Part shown: positions 60,301-64,000 of the stretch, in pieces
How positions within the stretch are numbered: the first letter of the stretch is position 1
Layout: each line of letters starts with the position of its first letter
Assembly: GCA_032622095.1 (NCBI GenBank)
Contig: CP136067.1
Coordinates: 175,432,556-175,496,555, forward strand
DNA: 64,000 nt
Direction of reading: 5' to 3'
From: Siphonodentalium dalli
Taxonomy: Eukaryota > Mollusca > Scaphopoda > Gadilida > Siphonodentaliidae
The notes under the pieces: generated by a model
The model's database searches: none
The model's input: the letters and a program-made list of their open reading frames with translations, nothing else
Told to the model about the DNA's origin: nothing
Program-made: the position numbers and the translations under genes

Positions 60301-60441
60301 TATCTCTTTCATGACGGGAGCATTAAAGATCCTGTGCCAGCGCATTTTCTTATATATGTAAGTCTCCCATATGGAGCCTCGCATATATAAGAGAATGCAC
60401 ATGGCACATGTTCTGCACCAGTGCGACTCCCCTCATGAAAG
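60300..60441. mobile_element. Decayed hairpin MITE (family D)
   Basis: Left CTCTTTCATGACGGGAG and right CTCCCCTCATGAAAGGGTTAA are imperfect inverted repeats. Inside is a variant of the shared hairpin with TCTTATATATGTAAGTCTCC...GCCTCGCATATATAAGAGAA. Similar decayed copies lie near 36262-36364 and 51808-51890. Confidence 0.75.
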
Positions 60442-61139
60442 GGTTAAGATGGCTGACTATCAGCAGTTTTAGAATTAATTGGGAAACTAGTCTGAATATG
60501 GTTCTAGTATAGGTAATGTTTATCACATATTTAACACAATATTTATTTTGAATATTTTGAATTAGAAATATTTAATAATACTCGGAGAATTAAGAATGAG
60601 TATAAACAGATTACCTATTAACATTGCCAGATGGAACAATATTGAATTCCGTGTCCAGAAATGTACATATGTGACAGCCGTAAACTAGGACATGAATTTC
60701 ATTAGTTTAAAATGCTGCATATATATTCAGAAGAATCGGTACTGTGTACTGTGAACATAGTCAACCATTAAACAATGATCGAAAGACCGTGTATTTTTGA
60801 AAAAAAATTATTTCATTTCTCATAAATTAATACAGTAAATGTATAAATGTATGTATGGCACATCATTAACAGGAGAATACAGTATTATTGTATATCAATG
60901 CTTGTTATGTATATGAATACCGGTACTCTGACACAGTCAACAAGATAGATACCAAAGATCTGTTAACTTTTTTCATATACCTGGGACTAGGGTCAACCAC
61001 TTCTGTCTACACATAATGATAGTCGGGGAGCCAATTAGGTCCACCTGCACCCCCCCCCCCCCGATTATTACAAATAACCTTATTGTTATTGTTCCCTATG
61101 GTATCCAGATAAAGAATCCGGATTTCATCGAAAAATAAA

Positions 61140-61690
61140 GGTGGCCCTACTAGGTGCTAGAGCCATTTGAATCCAAGATGGCCGCCATTTCCTCTAATTC
61201 CGACCAGCTGTATTTAATCGTTGTAATAGATCAGTTGTTAGCAAAAGACACAGACAAAATGTATGCCATTTTGTTGGTATGATGTCCTTCTTCAAAATGA
61301 CGGCAAATAATTTCGAAAACAATTCAAAATGGCCGCCGAAAAATGACGTCATATGCACGAAAATAGGAAATTTAATTAATATTTCACCATATCTTCCATT
61401 TTTCTTCACATTAATCATTAGTAAATGGCATTTTTTTTGAGACAGTCATCAAGTGTGATATTATAGCGTCATTTGAAGACATTTGCCATTGACGAGAGTT
61501 CCGTAATAGATACAGAAAGAGGATTTTAAAAAGAGGGGTGAAATTTTCGATTTTGATAGTCATTTTATCGACAAACCACACAGGCTGTTAATAGAATGTC
61601 AACAACTATGTGCTTTATTTTATTGGACGGATGTTTTACTTCAATGGGAATGTAATTGGTGTAAAAAATTTCCAAAATGGCCGCCGAAAA
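61140..61690. repeat. AAGATGGCCGCC-motif repeat stretch
   Basis: Scattered AAGATGGCCGCCATTT and AAAATGGCCGCCGAAAA motifs, also present at 44740, 46360, 46705 and 40890. They probably mark decayed copies of one dispersed family. No gene recognised. Confidence 0.5.
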
Positions 61691-63280
61691 TATGAAAAAT
61701 GGTAAATATTGCCCCAGGGTGTCCGGCAATGGCTTACAAGTTGTGGTTGATATAAAATTGGCTAATCTGTATTATATACATTGAATACTAACATGTCTGA
61801 TGCACCATGGATCATAGTTACTATTGTCACCACTGACATCACCAGAAATATTGGATTTTTCTCTCACAAACTTGACATAAATATCGGCAAAAATTCACTT
61901 TTCAGGGTTGGACATTTTTTAAAAGTAAAATGCAACTATCATTGGTATCAAAGGTATTTATTGTTTTGGTCTATCTTAAATGTGTCTCACTACGGTGTTT
62001 ATAAACCAAATTGCTCAAGATGGCTTTTAAAATGGCAACCAAATTTGTAAAAAGTTAATTTTTTACATATATCCCGAACATTATTCTCTGCGTTATCCGA
62101 CAAGGTAGTAAATTGTGACTCACTTGGTTATTATACGTGTTAGTTAATTAACTGACAACTACGTTCTATTATGTTTGTCCCAGTTCCGCATGGGGCATGA
62201 CAAATTCATTTTAAAGTTGCAGTATGGAATTTTGCGGAGAACCTCTTTTGTGATTCTTGCCATATTATTGAAAGGAAATGGGCAGAACTTTGAAACGAAA
62301 CTGAGATGAACCATAATATGTGGCTATTCTGGTCCATTATGATAAAACATATCAACTGGATACAGGGTGGATGCCAAGATGGTAGCCAGGGAGTTACTAT
62401 ATGATCATAGGTGAGGTGAATAGGTATACAGGGAGTTATTGTATGTCAATGGTGATATGAGTACATGTTTGTATACAATGAGTGAATGTATGATCATAAA
62501 TGTAATGAATAGCTATACAGGGAGTGACTAAATGGTCATGTGTCAGGTGTATGAGTATACTCGGTGTTCCTGCTTGGTGACTCGTGGTGGTATGGTCATG
62601 TGTAGGTTAAACGTAAACGGGTATACACATGTGTTGCTATATGGTCATGGGCGAGGGGTGTGTGTATATAGCGAGCGGCTATATGGCCATGGATGATGTG
62701 CATATGCATACATGGAGTGAATATACTGACATGGCTGGGGAGTATTAGTATATCTTGAGTGGCTATTCTGATATGGTGTGATAAATGGGGACACAGGGAG
62801 TGACATGGCCAAGGTTGAGGTGAATATATATACGATTGACCATGATCATGTATGAATAGGTACACACGGGGTGACTATATGGCCATAGGTCAGATGAAGG
62901 AGTATACCAGGTGCCATGGGTGAGGGTATGTGTATGAAGCGAGTGGCTATATGACCATTGGTGAGGTGGATATGTATACCCGGGGTGACTCTATGGTCAT
63001 TGTTGTGGTGTTGATGTATATATTGAACGTCTATTTGACCATGTGTGTGTGGAGGATAGGTATACATGGGATGACCGTATGGCCAATGATGAGGTGAATG
63101 GGTATACGAGGAGTGACTCTATGGTTATGGGTCATGTTTAGGATTATACCCGGTGTGCCTGCATTGTGACTCATGGCTGTATGGCCATCCATGGTCATGG
63201 GTCAGGTGTACGTTTATACAGTTGGTCACTATATTGTTATATCTGTGGTGTTTATGTATATATGGAATGACTGTGTGGTA
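61690..63280. repeat. Second copy of the 44.7-kb repeat with minisatellite
   Basis: 61690-62390 matches 44755-45470 directly (TATGGAAAATGG..., GTGTATA..., TTTTGCGGAGAA). 62390-63280 is the same ~60-bp TATGGTCATG/GTATA repeat as at 45470-46035. Confidence 0.8.
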
Positions 63281-63283
63281 ATG

Positions 63284-63421
63284 GGTGGCTATCGCTTTTC
63301 ACGTTTAAAGTTCCCCCATGTACACAAACACTATCAAGGTGGACTGGTGGAGAACTCTTTTACATGCCCTCTCTATTGATTAACATATTCTTGAGTTATT
63401 GTGGAAAGCGATAGCCACCCA
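63284..63421. mobile_element. Small MITE with GGCTATCGCTTT termini, inverted copy
   Basis: Same element as 46038-46162 but reversed. It lies exactly where the minisatellite switches strand. Confidence 0.8.
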
Positions 63422-64000
63422 AATTACACATGTACAACCCACCCATGACCTCATATATACATAAACACCACACAAATGACAATATAGTCACCCACTCTAT
63501 ACACGTACACCTGACCATACAGCCATATGTGGTTATACCGGTACATGCCACAAATAACGATACAGCCATGAGTCACCATGCATAAACACCATGTATACTC
63601 CTACACCTGACCATATAGTCACTCTATGTATACATATTCACCACATTCACGATCATACGGTCACTCATTGTATACCTATTCACCTCACCATGGACCATAC
63701 ATCCACTACATGTATATCTATTCGCCATACCATGACCATAGAGTCAATCCAGATATACATATACACCTCACCAATGGTGAGCCCTTCCAAATATACCAAT
63801 ACCCGCACACACGACCACTCATAAGTTTCATTCTTGCATATACACCTCACACATGACAATTCAGCAACTCACTGTATACTCATACACGCCATCCATGATC
63901 ATTCATCTACACCCTATACACCACCGATGATAATACATCCACAACATATATAAATATACGACCCACCCGTTACCAAAAGGGCACTCCCTATATAGCCACA
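63422..64000. repeat. Minisatellite in inverted orientation
   Basis: Reverse complement of the repeat at 45470-46035 (CATGACCATA, TATACAC, GTCACTC motifs), continuing to the window edge. The histidine-rich open frames here are repeat artefacts. Confidence 0.8.

Overview
This is an intron-rich, transposon-rich eukaryotic window, most likely from an invertebrate animal. A marine lophotrochozoan such as a mollusc is my guess, from the style of the genome; nothing in the sequence names the species. Most long open frames are chance frames or antisense shadows. Three kinds of protein-coding material are real: one large ion-channel gene, one decayed zinc-finger gene, and several LINE fragments.

The main gene is on the minus strand from 56324 down to 21941. 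I rebuilt twelve exons of a DEG/ENaC/ASIC-family sodium channel by reading the minus strand for the family's landmarks. Every intron is GT-AG, all eleven junction phases match, and the exons sum to 1830 nt (609 residues plus stop). TM1, FPAVTICN, a Gly/Pro-rich insert ending in a furin-type RGKR, the GH...C...C block, GNCYTIQS, YVPG...GARVVIHEQ, the cysteine-rich palm, IWPTDLYA, and TM2 with a G-L-S filter all appear in order. The first (start-codon) exon was not found.

The most unusual structure is tandem duplication at the exon edges of this gene. The last exon (TM2, tail, stop, poly-A signal) lies in a 3.97-kb block present three times in tandem (10610-22504). Inside each block the acceptor half of that exon is repeated three times (79-bp unit), and so is its tail-coding half (62-bp unit). 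The donor of exon 3 lies in a five-copy array (52-bp unit). The donor of exon 9 lies in a three-copy array (38-bp unit), and its acceptor abuts a ~35-bp minisatellite carrying the same pre-acceptor motif. In all cases only one copy keeps the reading frame.

Left part (1-10600): dispersed and tandem repeats, a LINE 3' fragment (3960-4735), and a plus-strand C2H2 zinc-finger pseudogene (4954-8505, remnant at 9845-10598) with a run of 26 nearly identical 84-bp fingers, two nonsense mutations, a 1-bp insertion and two TTAA-type transposon insertions.

The channel introns and the right flank are packed with non-autonomous elements. At least three MITE families with different termini share one ~67-bp hairpin module. 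Others include a 1.55-kb fold-back element with a 9-bp target duplication, a hAT-like MITE with an 8-bp duplication, a LINE flanked by a 263-bp direct repeat, and a pair of inverted minisatellite loci (44640-46500 and 61690-64000).
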